A stretch of 64,000 nucleotides of DNA, taken from the NCBI RefSeq assembly GCF_041395345.1, contig NZ_JAWLAR010000002.1, positions 62,001 to 126,000 of the forward strand, given 5' to 3'. The stretch is from Dokdonella sp041395345 (lineage in GTDB: Bacteria; Pseudomonadota; Gammaproteobacteria; Xanthomonadales; Rhodanobacteraceae). The position numbers were made by a program, and so were the translations under genes. The notes beneath the pieces were generated by a model that saw only the letters and a list, made by a program, of their open reading frames with translations, made no database searches and was not told the origin of the DNA. Shown here one piece after another: positions 45,927 through 54,814 of this stretch; positions within the stretch are counted from its first letter, which is position 1, and each line of letters opens with the position of its first letter.

Positions 45927-47489
45927 TTAGCGCGGCAACGTCGATGCCGACCATGTCGTCCGTATTCGTTCGGTCAGCGAATTGGCCGTCGAGACCACGC
46001 CAATCAAGCCAGTGTTGCCATTGGCCCACGTCGCTGCCCCAACATCCAAGAGCGCACCGTCGTTCCATTCTGGACTCTTCACGACATAGTGACCGTTGCT
46101 CAGCGCTGTCACACTGTTGACGCCCACACGGTCATCCTCGGAAGCGCCAACCAGGGAATTGACTACCGAGACTTCACCGGACAGGCCTACGCTACCATTG
46201 GCCCAAGTCACCGCCCCGGCATTGATGACTGCGCCGTTGTCCCAACCGGCGCTGGACACGACGTAGTGGCCGTTGCTGAGCATGGTCACGCCGTTTCCGC
46301 CGACGAAGTCTCCCGCGGTCGTACCAACCAGGGAATTGACCGCCGAGACCTCCCCCACCAGACCAGCGTTGCCATTTACCCAAGTCACCGCGCCGGCACT
46401 CGCAGCAGGACCGTTGCTCCAGAATGGGCTCTTCACCACAAAGTGGCCGCTGCTTAGCGCGGCAACACCGTCATAGCTGTAGCCGATGCGATCGTTCGTC
46501 GAACTCCCTACCAAAGAGTTGGCCGCCGAGACCACGCCCGTCAAGGCAAAGTTGCCATTAGCCCAGGTCACAGCCCCGGCATCCGTGTTCGCGCCATTGT
46601 CCCAAGCCGTGCTGCTCACCACATAGTGGCCGTTGCTGAGCGCTGTCACGCCGTTTCCCCCGACGAAGTCTTCCGCTGTCGTGCCTACCAGGGAATTGGT
46701 CTGGGAAATTTCACCCGATAGGCCCGTGTTACCGTTGGCCCAGGTCACAGCCCCAGCATCCACGATCTCGCCGTTGTCCCAATAATAGCTGGGTACGACA
46801 TAGTTCCCGTTGGTCAGCGCAGTCACTCCGCGGTAACCAAACGTGTAACCAACACGGTCGTTCGGCTTGCTCCCGACAAGAGAGTTGGCCGCTGACACTG
46901 CTCCCGACAAACCACCATTTCCATCAGCCCAAGTCACCGCCCCCGCGTCAGCATTGCTGCCGTTGTCCCACGCGGGGCTGGATACTATAAAATTGCCATT
47001 GCTCAGCTCGGTGACACCGATGAAGAAGCCATAGCTATCGCCAACGCGGTCGTTCGCCTTTGTCCCAACCAGGGAGTTGGCCGTAGAAATCACGCCCGAC
47101 ATTCCCGTATTGCCATTGACCCAGGTGACTGCCCCAGCATTTGCGTTTGCACCATTGCTCCAACTCGGGCTGCTCACTACAAAATTGCCGTTTCCCAGAA
47201 CCGTGATCTTGCTATCAATCAGGTCGTTGGGACTACTGCCGCTGAAGACGCTGATCTGAGTGCCCGTCGGACTGTACAGGTAGACCCGGCCTTCACCTGA
47301 GGCTCCGCCAGCCGAATCAATGACCACGATGTTGCCGTTTGGTAGCACCGCAACCGCTGCTCCGAAGCCGTCGGCACCTGCTGGACCAGCAATATCTATC
47401 TGCTGCGCACGGGTTGCCGCCGCATTGGCAAGCAGGATCAGGCAGGCAAGCCCACCAACGAGCGTGCCGAAACTTGAATTGCGCAACAT
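45927..47489 (-). CDS. Exported protein of about nine DUF5650-like repeats (N-terminal part)
   Basis: The ATG at 47489 is preferred: GGGAG lies 6 nt upstream. A signal peptide (MLRNSSFGTLVGGLACLILL then ANAAATRAQQ) is followed by tandem units of about 57 residues with the pattern NSLVG-ND-RVG, GVTALSNGNYVVSS, WDNGA, DAGAVTWANGNTG, LSGEVS. This resembles the Pfam repeat family DUF5650 (from memory). The units are probably beta-propeller or beta-solenoid blades. As sequenced, the frame closes after a damaged unit and the gene resumes at 45874 in another frame. Likely surface or secreted; function unknown. Confidence 0.75.
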   Translation of the reverse strand: MLRNSSFGTLVGGLACLILLANAAATRAQQIDIAGPAGADGFGAAVAVLPNGNIVVIDSAGGASGEGRVYLYSPTGTQISVFSGSSPNDLIDSKITVLGNGNFVVSSPSWSNGANANAGAVTWVNGNTGMSGVISTANSLVGTKANDRVGDSYGFFIGVTELSNGNFIVSSPAWDNGSNADAGAVTWADGNGGLSGAVSAANSLVGSKPNDRVGYTFGYRGVTALTNGNYVVPSYYWDNGEIVDAGAVTWANGNTGLSGEISQTNSLVGTTAEDFVGGNGVTALSNGHYVVSSTAWDNGANTDAGAVTWANGNFALTGVVSAANSLVGSSTNDRIGYSYDGVAALSSGHFVVKSPFWSNGPAASAGAVTWVNGNAGLVGEVSAVNSLVGTTAGDFVGGNGVTMLSNGHYVVSSAGWDNGAVINAGAVTWANGSVGLSGEVSVVNSLVGASEDDRVGVNSVTALSNGHYVVKSPEWNDGALLDVGAATWANGNTGLIGVVSTANSLTERIRTTWSASTLPR

Positions 47490-48178
47490 CTCCATCTCCC
47501 TGTTTTTATGCGTCCCTGGATTTTTTTCGGGCAACCTTGCACACACCAGCCTGTGTGCAAGAATGAATTTCGGCTTGAGTGTCTTATGCCGAAACCTTAG
47601 ATTTCACACGCAATTCTACACTAGCGGCACTACCGGAAATCGCTGGGAAACAACAACGAGGTTCGGGACACCCACTACCTGATCCCTCGCGCTCGCCTAC
47701 AATCGGCAATCCGGGACACCCACTATTCCGCATGCCCATCTAGATTGTGCACAACTGGGACACCCGCTATCTGGCCCCCAATGCTTGGCGAAATCATGGG
47801 CGTTCCGGACCAACCCGTTGATTGAAAAATCAAACGCAACACAACTGGGACACCCAAACGCAACACAACCGGGACATCCAAAGATTGCGCAGGCGCACCT
47901 GGCGGCAATAGCTCGCGTGGTAGCAAGTGAGAATTGACTCATCAACCGGAAATTTGCCCGGAGTACGTGCAATTTCTCAATGCCGGATAGAGTCTAGAGG
48001 CGTGAATTGAAGATAAAGGAATTCTGGATGTCCCCGTCTTATCTCCCCCTCTTAATCCGTCGACTTACTTCCCCCGTCTTACTTCCCCCGTCTTACTACT
48101 GTTCGTGACGTTCGACACTAGTTTTCTGGAAGAGCTGCCAAAACCGTGCATTGGAATCAGAGCCCTGTGAAACCCGCC
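47490..48178. repeat. Intergenic block with five or more CCGGGACACCC repeats
   Basis: Copies occur at 47662-47680 (CGGGACACCCACTACCTG), 47709-47728 (CCGGGACACCCACTATTCC), 47752-47812 (a full unit CAACTGGGACACCCGCTATC ... CCCCAATGCTTGGCGAAATC ... GGGCGTTCCGGACC) and 47841-47880 (two degenerate copies). A short direct array CTTACTTCCCCCGT at about 48063-48096 lies nearer the next gene. No coding gene seen. Confidence 0.7.
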
Positions 48179-48970
48179 ATGCCATTCAAGTTCCTACCAT
48201 CGCAGAAGTGCGTGCTGTTGTTGGCACTCTTCGTCACAGGCAATGCGTCTGCGACGTGGTCGATCATCGTCGACAACCCCACGACCGGCACCATCGCGGT
48301 TGCTGGCGCCTCATGCTCTTACCTCGTGTACGGGATCGCCGAGGTGGTGCCCGGCAAGGGTGTCGTCATCGTCCAGGCAGCGAGCAACGCACAGGCGCGC
48401 ACGGATGCGGTGAAGTGGCTTGCGGAGGATGTGCCGCCCGAGAAGATCCTTGCGCGGATCACCGCTGCGAGCAGCACCTACGCGCCGGCGGAGCAGCAAT
48501 ACGCACTCCTTCTGAGCGACGGCACATCCCCGTTGGCGTTCACGGGAGACGCTGTGGAAGGCTTCAAGGGGAGCCTTGGTGCGCCGCACGTCAGTGTCCA
48601 GGCAAACACCATGGCGACCAACCAGGTGGTGCCGAAGACGTTCGCAGCGTTGCACCCCGCCAATTGGAACGACGATACCGCCATGGCTGATGACGTCATG
48701 CAGGCACTTGCAGCGGGCGCGGCTGCCGGTGGCGATAAACGCTGCCAGGGAACCGGTAGCGCGAGCGCCTTCGTGAGTCTGTTCCGCAAAACCGACAATC
48801 CCAATATGCCGTGGCTGACGTTGGTCATTTTCGGGCTGGAGCCGGGCAGTCAAGACGCCGTTGCCCTCCTGGATCAGCGCTATCGTAGTTGGCGCAAAAC
48901 CGGAATGGCAGACCCGAGCACGCGCGTTTTTGTGGTGCCGGCGCCGGTTGCCGTCGAACGTGCGGAATAG
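48179..48970 (+). CDS. Exported DUF1028 family protein
   Basis: 263 residues. The ATG at 48179 gives the signal peptide MPFKFLPSQKCVLLLALFVT and then TWSIIVDNPTTGTIAVAGAS, the typical start of DUF1028, an Ntn-hydrolase-like fold of unknown activity. The family segments GKGVVIVQAASNAQARTDAV and an interior YALLLSDGT follow. GTG at 48146 is an alternative start. It stands alone between two blocks of the palindromic repeat. Biochemical role not established. Confidence 0.78.
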   Translation: MPFKFLPSQKCVLLLALFVTGNASATWSIIVDNPTTGTIAVAGASCSYLVYGIAEVVPGKGVVIVQAASNAQARTDAVKWLAEDVPPEKILARITAASSTYAPAEQQYALLLSDGTSPLAFTGDAVEGFKGSLGAPHVSVQANTMATNQVVPKTFAALHPANWNDDTAMADDVMQALAAGAAAGGDKRCQGTGSASAFVSLFRKTDNPNMPWLTLVIFGLEPGSQDAVALLDQRYRSWRKTGMADPSTRVFVVPAPVAVERAE

Positions 48971-48972
48971 CC

Positions 48973-49120
48973 AACAACCGGGACACTCACAATTGACAAG
49001 CCGGACAACCCGGACACCCACGATCTGGTCCCCAATGCCTGGCGATAACATGGGGCGAAATCATGGGCATCCCTGATCAACCCGGGTGATCGATACTGGG
49101 GCATTGGGTATCCCGGTCTT
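48973..49120. repeat. Palindromic repeat block (CCGGGACACTCAC ... GGGTATCCCGG)
   Basis: Begins CAACCGGGACACTCAC right after the DUF1028 stop, has a second CAACCCGGACACCCACGATC with CCCCAATGCCTGGCG, and closes with GGGCATTGGGTATCCCGG. At least one full unit and one partial unit. Confidence 0.7.
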
Positions 49121-49222
49121 GCTTTCCTTGTCGGCAAGTCGGGTCAATTCAGTGGCCGGCAATGCAACCATGGGTACTTGGAACGTATCCGCTTGAAAAC
49201 CGCACGCTCACCCCTGGAATAC

Positions 49223-49261
49223 GCATGTATTCTCGAGGCGCAAGTTCTCGAGAATACATGC
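49223..49261. promoter_or_regulatory. Perfect 15 bp inverted repeat upstream of CPBP gene
   Basis: GCATGTATTCTCGAG (49223-49237) and CTCGAGAATACATGC (49247-49261) are exact inverted copies around a 9-nt spacer, 60 bp before the ATG at 49321. There is no T-run, so it is more likely an operator or RNA structure than a terminator. Confidence 0.55.
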
Positions 49262-49320
49262 TCGTGATTGCCAACCTTGTCGGTTGAGATGCGCCCTTCT
49301 CCACTCTCGAACCCAATCGC

Positions 49321-50262
49321 ATGAGCAATGACGCAACGCAGCTTGAACCTCCTGATCCAGGTCCCAGCATTCTGACGGCGCCGTCGCGTACGGCACGACA
49401 GCAAATACGCGTAGCCCTACGCATGCTCTGGTCACTGCTGCTCGGCGGAACATTGGTTCTCGGGGCAATCATGGTCTTTCGGCAAGGCCTTCTGCCCCTG
49501 ATCGATGTGATGTTCCAGCCGAGCCCCGAGACGCTGAGCGCTATTCGGCGCGCGGGCATCCTGTTCACGGCGATCGCGGGCTACTGGGTATACGTGCGCT
49601 TGCACGAAAGGCGAAAAGCCGACGAGTTGAGGCTGAAGCCGGTTTCTATACTCATCGGTGGAGCCAGTGGTGCCGTCCTCATCGGCATTCCGATTGCTGT
49701 TTTGTTCGCGATCGGCGCGTACGAACTCATCCTCATGCGCGGTGCTTCGACGGCGCTGTTCGGCGTGGCGGCACTGATCGGTATCGCAGCGACTCTGGAA
49801 GAACTCGTCTTTCGCTGCGTGTTGTTCCGGATAGTTGAGCGCGCCTGGGGAACGGTCATCGCGATACCGATTCAGGCAGCACTGTTTGCACTGCAGCATC
49901 TGGAGAACGTCGCACAAGGCGGAACGATCGACGCAGTGCTCATGATCGTATCGGTGACTGTTCTGGGCGCGTTCTGGGCCGGCGTGTTCGTCTTCACGCG
50001 CAACTTGTGGGCGACAGCCGCCAACCACGCCGCCTGGAATTTCACGATTCTGCTCAGCGGGGTGCCGCTCTCCGGCATCGAGGAGTGGCGTACTCTGGCG
50101 CCGCTCGAAATTCGCTATGCAGGGCCTGACTGGTTGACTGGTGGCATGTTCGGCCCGGAGAGCTCTGTGCTGGTCATCGCCGTCGCCACGGTCGCTACGA
50201 TTCTGCTACTGACTGCGGCGCGGCGACGTGGGAAGTTTATCGCGCAGGCGGCCAGAAATTAG
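49321..50262 (+). CDS. CPBP-family intramembrane metalloprotease
   Basis: 313 residues, about seven to eight membrane helices. The glutamate motif EELVFR (residues 160-165), FALQH (189-193) and HAAWN (236-240) are the three conserved blocks of CAAX-protease/bacteriocin-processing (Abi) proteins. The catalytic Glu and His residues are therefore present. The N-terminal 30 residues are cytoplasmic and polar. Such proteases process prenylated proteins in eukaryotes; in bacteria roles include peptide or bacteriocin self-immunity. No peptide substrate gene is adjacent. It is flanked on both sides by the palindromic repeat. Confidence 0.85.
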   Translation: MSNDATQLEPPDPGPSILTAPSRTARQQIRVALRMLWSLLLGGTLVLGAIMVFRQGLLPLIDVMFQPSPETLSAIRRAGILFTAIAGYWVYVRLHERRKADELRLKPVSILIGGASGAVLIGIPIAVLFAIGAYELILMRGASTALFGVAALIGIAATLEELVFRCVLFRIVERAWGTVIAIPIQAALFALQHLENVAQGGTIDAVLMIVSVTVLGAFWAGVFVFTRNLWATAANHAAWNFTILLSGVPLSGIEEWRTLAPLEIRYAGPDWLTGGMFGPESSVLVIAVATVATILLLTAARRRGKFIAQAARN

Positions 50263-50269
50263 CAGGCGA

Positions 50270-50362
50270 CAACTGGGACACGCACAATTTGCGGGAATGC
50301 TCAGTACGTGAAAACTGATATCGGCAACTGGAACAGACACCAACCGAAACACCCACCATTTG
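50270..50362. repeat. Palindromic repeat copies downstream of CPBP gene
   Basis: CAACTGGGACACGCACAATT immediately after the stop, then CAACTGGAACAGACACCAAC and CAACCGAAACACCCACCATT. Three degenerate direct half sites spaced 50 and about 15 bp. Confidence 0.6.
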
Positions 50363-50538
50363 TACCTCGGTCGATTCCGCAAGCGATACGCCCCGGTCAA
50401 TAGTGCTGGAGTCGAATTCCAGCAAGACTGATCAGCTCAACCATTTCCCTGCCCCGCCGAACTGTCCCCGAAGGCCGCATTGTGCGGCGCCCGTGCTCGT
50501 TACACGCTGGCTCCCAAAGGCACTGTAGCAGCGTTCCT

Positions 50539-51021
50539 TCAACCCGCTGCCTCAGCACGAATCACCGCGAGCCGGGCATCGATCACGCTGCGCGGCAAGC
50601 CGAACGCATCGGTGAGCGTTTCGAGCGCGGCGCGCTCGTGGTTGAAGACGCGGCCGTCGGCGGCGACGAGGCGCAGCAGCGTGTCGTAGAGGCGACTGAT
50701 CTCGGGGCTGCCTTTGGGATGCTGTGCTAGAAAGCGCGCGACCTCGGCGGCAACATCGATTTTGCGATGCTGGCCACGCAGGAAGGCGGCCTTGGCGATG
50801 GCCTTGCCTTTGGTTGGCAGCTTGAGTTCCTCAACGAGGCGGTTGGCAAATTCGGCCTCGTGGCTGGTGACAACGCCATCGGCCTTGGCGAGCCAGCCGA
50901 TCAGGCCAAACGTCACTTCGAGCGTAACGCGCCGCGTCTCATCCAGTGTGCCCCCCGAGAACAGCCCGCCCATTGCCGAGCGCAGGTCGCGCAGCACACC
51001 TCCGAAACCTTCGTCGCCCAT
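50539..51021 (-). CDS. TerB-like tellurite resistance domain protein
   Basis: 160 residues. The ATG at 51021 follows GGGAGAAG. The N-terminal MGDEGFGGVLRDLRSAMGGL is followed by a helical TerB/DjlA-type domain (TFGLIGWLAKADGVVTSHEA then EFANRLVEEL; later RLYDTLLRLVAADGRVFNHE). The two acidic ADG metal-binding-like motifs are typical of TerB. Similar domains occur in stress and envelope proteins such as DjlA. It stands alone here, without terA, terC or terD. Function unclear. Confidence 0.8.
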   Translation of the reverse strand: MGDEGFGGVLRDLRSAMGGLFSGGTLDETRRVTLEVTFGLIGWLAKADGVVTSHEAEFANRLVEELKLPTKGKAIAKAAFLRGQHRKIDVAAEVARFLAQHPKGSPEISRLYDTLLRLVAADGRVFNHERAALETLTDAFGLPRSVIDARLAVIRAEAAG

Positions 51022-51162
51022 GATTCTTCTCCCTGCCCTTGCCCGCGCCCATGATGCGACGAACGGCCGTTCGGCGGAAGAGGGAACAACCCGCACGCGC
51101 GGTCCGGGACCGACGTGACCCCGCTTTGAGCAGCAGTTCGAGCGACGCGATCCGGCCTGACG

Positions 51163-51300
51163 CCAGCCGGGACACCCACTTTCCCTCTGCCTGGTGGAGC
51201 AGCAACAGGAACACTCACCATTCCCTTGGAAACCCGTGTCTGAGTGTACTTTTCTCACGCCAAAAGAGCACCAACCGGGACACTCACAGAATCCGCTGGG
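51163..51300. repeat. Palindromic repeat copies between TerB and FG-GAP genes
   Basis: Three copies in the same direction: CAGCCGGGACACCCACTTTC at 51163, a GGTGGAGCAGCAACAGGAAC-type copy at 51193 (a subtype that recurs at 54605) and CAACCGGGACACTCACAGAA at 51272. A further degenerate palindrome is at 51441-51471. Confidence 0.65.
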
Positions 51301-51504
51301 CGCTCCTTACGGCAATTGCTGCCATTGGTATCCGGTGAGGGTTGGCTCAGCGCAGGGCACATTATCCGGAATCCATCCGCCTCGAAGCGCCCGACCCCCA
51401 TTCGAAGTACGAGCGGACCATCTTGAGCGGGCGGAAGAACATCCGGGGGCACCCAACATCCGGAGTCCCGGTCGAACCTGGTCCAGGTCTACATCGTTGT
51501 GGCT

Positions 51505-53667
51505 TCAGCCGAAACCGTCGCGAAAGATCAAGTCGTTGTGCAGGCGATAGGCGCGGAACGCACTCTCGCCGCCGACAAAGATATCCATCTGATTGTCGCC
51601 ATTGGCGTCGATCACTTCGAGTGCACGGGTCTGCCGCACCATGTGTGGCGAAATTGCAAGCAAAGTGCCCGACTGCAGATCAAACACACGAAGCTGCTCA
51701 TCTACCAGTACCGCTATCCGCACCGCAGTCGTCTGCGATTCGTGGAAGACACGCACTGCAGCCACAGCCCCCGAACCAACCTGGAGGTTTCCGACCACGG
51801 CATGAGTTACTCCATCGAGAACCAGCACTGCGCCGGCGCTAGTACCGACAACGGTCTCATCGCGGCTGTCGCCGAGGACATCGAACGTGGCCACGGCCGT
51901 GTAGCTGGCATCGCTGGACTGCCACTGCACGTGACTGGCTCCATCGAACTGGAACAGATACCCCCCGCTGCCATTGCCCGCGATCGCAGCGATATCCTTG
52001 ATGCTGTCACCATCGAGGCGGCCAACAGCAATGTCGATGACACCGCCAAAAGTCGAGCTCAAATTGATGGAGCGCCACAATTCTGCGCCGGTGGCCTCGT
52101 CAGTCACCATGACGTAGCGACCAGGCGATCCGGTATGTGCACCGTAGCTGCCCGACACGATTTCGCCATTTCCGTCCCCATCCAGGTCTGCCGCGACCAG
52201 TGCATTGATCGGTGAGCCCTCGTCGTACAAGCGCTGGTACATGACCGTCGAAGTATCTTCATCCAGTCCATAGATCGCTCCGTCGTAAAGACGATCGGTT
52301 CCGACAAGCAATGCTTGTTCACCCGCAATGCCCGGGGCTCCATAGGCAAGCGCATGAATGCCGGTCCAGGCAAACCCCTCGAATGTACCGGGTTCCGTTC
52401 GTGTCAGTGGCGCCAGCGTCGATGCATTCCACTGCCAGACAATGCCATCGTCGTAACCACTTTCGCTTTCGAACGAAGCGAATGCGATCTTTGCCCCTGC
52501 ACTACCCAGAGCAGGCTTCACCGCAACGGCGCTGAACGGCCCATCGGTGTGCAAGGTCATCCATTTTGGCGTGAGGGCTGGAAGCGAATAGACATACAGG
52601 TTGTCAGGGCCCGTGCTGTTGTGCCCCCCAGTCCACAGGAGTTCGCCAACACCATCGTTGTCAACATCGCCAACGATGACGCGACCAGTACCGGAGTTCG
52701 GGTTCGATACGGACCAGATGACTTGTCGAGTAGTGAGGTCAATCGCCGATTCGTCACCCCATTGCCCGCTTCCGATCAGGGCATCGGGGACGTCATCACC
52801 ATTGACGTCAGCGAAGCTCATCGCATCGAGGTCACCAAGTGAGTTGATTTGCCACTTGGGTGATTGCAGGTCAACGTCGAATGCGGTCAGGTAGTCCCAG
52901 TCCGACTCGGCGATCAGTTCCAGCTTGCCGTCATTGTCGATATCGACCAGGCCGACCTGGATTCCAAAGGCCCCGGCGGGATACGTCCAGACGGTCTGCG
53001 ATACCAGTGTGGAGCCCGAACGGGTCAGCCGCAAAACCTTGCCCGAGCTCAGTACGACCTCCACAAGGGCGTCGTTGTCCACGTTGCCGATGGCCATCCT
53101 GGATGCTCCCTGCGCAATGGATCCTCGAGCTTGCAGAGTGAGCGGATCGAGCAAGGTGATTGCGCCGCTGCTGAGTACCACGAGGTCCAGCGATCCATTG
53201 TTGTCCGCATCCGAAAGCGCGAACTGTCCGATATTGCCGCTGACGCTGGCCGTTTCACTTCGTGGAACCAGAGAAGTACCTTCAAGTACGCGCACGCTGC
53301 CATCGCCAAGTCCGACTACGACTTCTTCCGCGCCATCCCCATTCAGATCGAGCAGGGCAGCTGTCTTGATACCCGCGGCATATGCTTCCGTAAAGGCAAC
53401 CTGCGAATACCCGTCCGGGTTTCCCGCGTCCGAACGCAGCACACTCAGCAGGCCCGGGCCACCGAACGTCACCGTCGTTCCAGAAACGACAACTTCGTTA
53501 TTCCCATCACCATCAAGGTCCCCTACACCGAGGGCGGCAACACCAAGCATGTTCCCCAATATGGAGTAGCCACCTTGGTAGTCGAGCAATTCAGGTGGCG
53601 TGCCCGCATTCGCGGCACCTGCCAACAGGAACAAACCACAGGTTGATGCGATGGCAGGCAATTTCAT
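51505..53667 (-). CDS. Exported FG-GAP/VCBS repeat protein with IFxDGFG tail
   Basis: 720 residues. Signal peptide MKLPAIASTCGLFLLAGAAN then A, with an AGGAA ribosome binding site. The body is a beta-propeller of FG-GAP/VCBS-type repeats with calcium-binding DxDxDG loops: GDLDGDGNNEVV, DLNGDGAEEVV, DIDNDGKLELI, DLDGDGNGEIV, DANGDNQMDI. The end HNDLIFRDGFG matches the tail of the other exported proteins at 11591 and 45137. Likely surface or extracellular. It stands alone between repeat blocks. Confidence 0.85.
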   Translation of the reverse strand: MKLPAIASTCGLFLLAGAANAGTPPELLDYQGGYSILGNMLGVAALGVGDLDGDGNNEVVVSGTTVTFGGPGLLSVLRSDAGNPDGYSQVAFTEAYAAGIKTAALLDLNGDGAEEVVVGLGDGSVRVLEGTSLVPRSETASVSGNIGQFALSDADNNGSLDLVVLSSGAITLLDPLTLQARGSIAQGASRMAIGNVDNDALVEVVLSSGKVLRLTRSGSTLVSQTVWTYPAGAFGIQVGLVDIDNDGKLELIAESDWDYLTAFDVDLQSPKWQINSLGDLDAMSFADVNGDDVPDALIGSGQWGDESAIDLTTRQVIWSVSNPNSGTGRVIVGDVDNDGVGELLWTGGHNSTGPDNLYVYSLPALTPKWMTLHTDGPFSAVAVKPALGSAGAKIAFASFESESGYDDGIVWQWNASTLAPLTRTEPGTFEGFAWTGIHALAYGAPGIAGEQALLVGTDRLYDGAIYGLDEDTSTVMYQRLYDEGSPINALVAADLDGDGNGEIVSGSYGAHTGSPGRYVMVTDEATGAELWRSINLSSTFGGVIDIAVGRLDGDSIKDIAAIAGNGSGGYLFQFDGASHVQWQSSDASYTAVATFDVLGDSRDETVVGTSAGAVLVLDGVTHAVVGNLQVGSGAVAAVRVFHESQTTAVRIAVLVDEQLRVFDLQSGTLLAISPHMVRQTRALEVIDANGDNQMDIFVGGESAFRAYRLHNDLIFRDGFG

Positions 53668-53781
53668 CGGGGCTTCCTTTCAGGCCTGCAGCATCCGCAC
53701 GGCAGGAGCGCCGTTGCTTGTCGACATTTGCAGGAGATTCGAGTTTACCAAATTGTGCAGAACAGTAGTGTTGCCGTGGCA

Positions 53782-53912
53782 GCAATTGGGACACTCGCGA
53801 TCCCGACGGGACCATCTGAAGACCATGACTGCCCCCCGACAAGCAAGCAACTGGGACGCGCACTGTCGCCCCCCAATACCTGGCAAGATCCTGGGTGACC
53901 CGAATCCAGCTT
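53782..53912. repeat. Palindromic repeat copies upstream of membrane-protein gene
   Basis: CAATTGGGACACTCGCGATC at 53783 and a full unit from 53848 (CAACTGGGACGCGCACTGTC, CCCCCCAATACCTGGC, then CTGGGTGACCCGAATCC). Confidence 0.65.
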
Positions 53913-53978
53913 TCCAGGCAGGTGCCCACGACTGCGGGGACAGTGCGAAATCTGGTCGCCCTGCCCTATGCTTCGCGC

Positions 53979-54593
53979 ATGAATCGCCTTCGCCTGCTCC
54001 GTGTCGGTGCGCTGGACCTGATTTCGGCGGCCGCGTTCCTCGCGATCTGGCTGCTGCGCGATCGTTTCGAGTACGACACCTTGCGCTCGTTGCTGCTATG
54101 GCCGGTCGTGTTTGAAATGTATCTGTCGTTCACGTTGTTTCTTGCCGGACTGCTCTACAACGTACGTCGCGCCGCGGGACGCTGGATTTGGTTTGCACTG
54201 TTCATCCTTGCCTATCTGTTCGCAGCCTGGCTCACGGGCGAGAATTCGTACATGCCGCAAGCCTGGACCATTGCATTCTGGTTGTTGATTGCGCGCATCT
54301 GGCCACCACGCACACTCGCGTTTGGCAGTCGGCCCTATCTGGAGTGGTTGCAGCGAGGTGCCGGCATTTCCTTCATGCTCTGGGGCGCGGGCTTCGTGGC
54401 GATGATGATGTTGGTCCTCTTCGTGCCCGGCCACACCGAGACACTAGCCGACGGCACCCAAAGGAGCGCATCACCGGCCTGGATCTTCCCACTGGTCTGG
54501 ACACCCTACTTCATCGCCGAAGCGATCCATCGCGCCTGGCGTGATACGCGGCTGGAGGAAGAGAATGCAAAGCGCGCTGCCAGCAAGCACTGA
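53979..54593 (+). CDS. Membrane protein of about 204 residues, function unknown
   Basis: Starts MNRLRLLRVGALDLISAAAF. Five hydrophobic helices can be seen (LDLISAAAFLAIWLL, LLLWPVVFEMYLSFTLFLAG, WIWFALFILAYLFAAWL, GISFMLWGAGFVAMMMLVLF, WIFPLVWTPYFIAEAI). A basic C-terminus ends in AKRAASKH. I recognise no family. It stands alone, flanked by repeat copies on both sides, like its neighbours. Confidence 0.65.
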   Translation: MNRLRLLRVGALDLISAAAFLAIWLLRDRFEYDTLRSLLLWPVVFEMYLSFTLFLAGLLYNVRRAAGRWIWFALFILAYLFAAWLTGENSYMPQAWTIAFWLLIARIWPPRTLAFGSRPYLEWLQRGAGISFMLWGAGFVAMMMLVLFVPGHTETLADGTQRSASPAWIFPLVWTPYFIAEAIHRAWRDTRLEEENAKRAASKH

Positions 54594-54604
54594 CTGTACC
54601 GGCT

Positions 54605-54764
54605 CGGGTGGAGCAGCAACTGGGGTGCCCACCATTCCCTTGAAATTGTGGATGTCCTGAGACTTTTCGATTGAACTTTATCGGGCCCCTGCTGCCTGAA
54701 CTTCCTGCGAGAATGGCAACATCCGGGACGCCCGCTATCCCCTGAATTTGCGGGTGTCCTGAAG
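54605..54764. repeat. Palindromic repeat and left copy of 92 bp direct repeat
   Basis: 54605-54662 is a repeat unit (GGTGGAGCAGCAACTGGGGT, then GTGGATGTCCTGAG). 54670-54763 (TTGAACTTTATCGGGCCCCT ... CAACATCCGGGACGCCCGCT ... GCGGGTGTCCTG) recurs nearly identically at 55757-55849 in the same direction, so the deacetylase gene is bracketed by direct repeats. Confidence 0.8.
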
Positions 54765-54814
54765 CTTCCCTGAAACTTCCTCTTTACGACATTCTGCTCA
54801 ATGGCACGAAATCC

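Noticed and set aside
47490..48178. CRISPR array
   Set aside because: The repeats are degenerate, irregularly spaced and palindromic at unit scale, with no constant-length spacers and no cas genes.
49321..50262. Bacteriocin immunity pair for the CPBP protease
   Set aside because: No small double-glycine-type peptide gene could be found next to it, so the idea has no support here.
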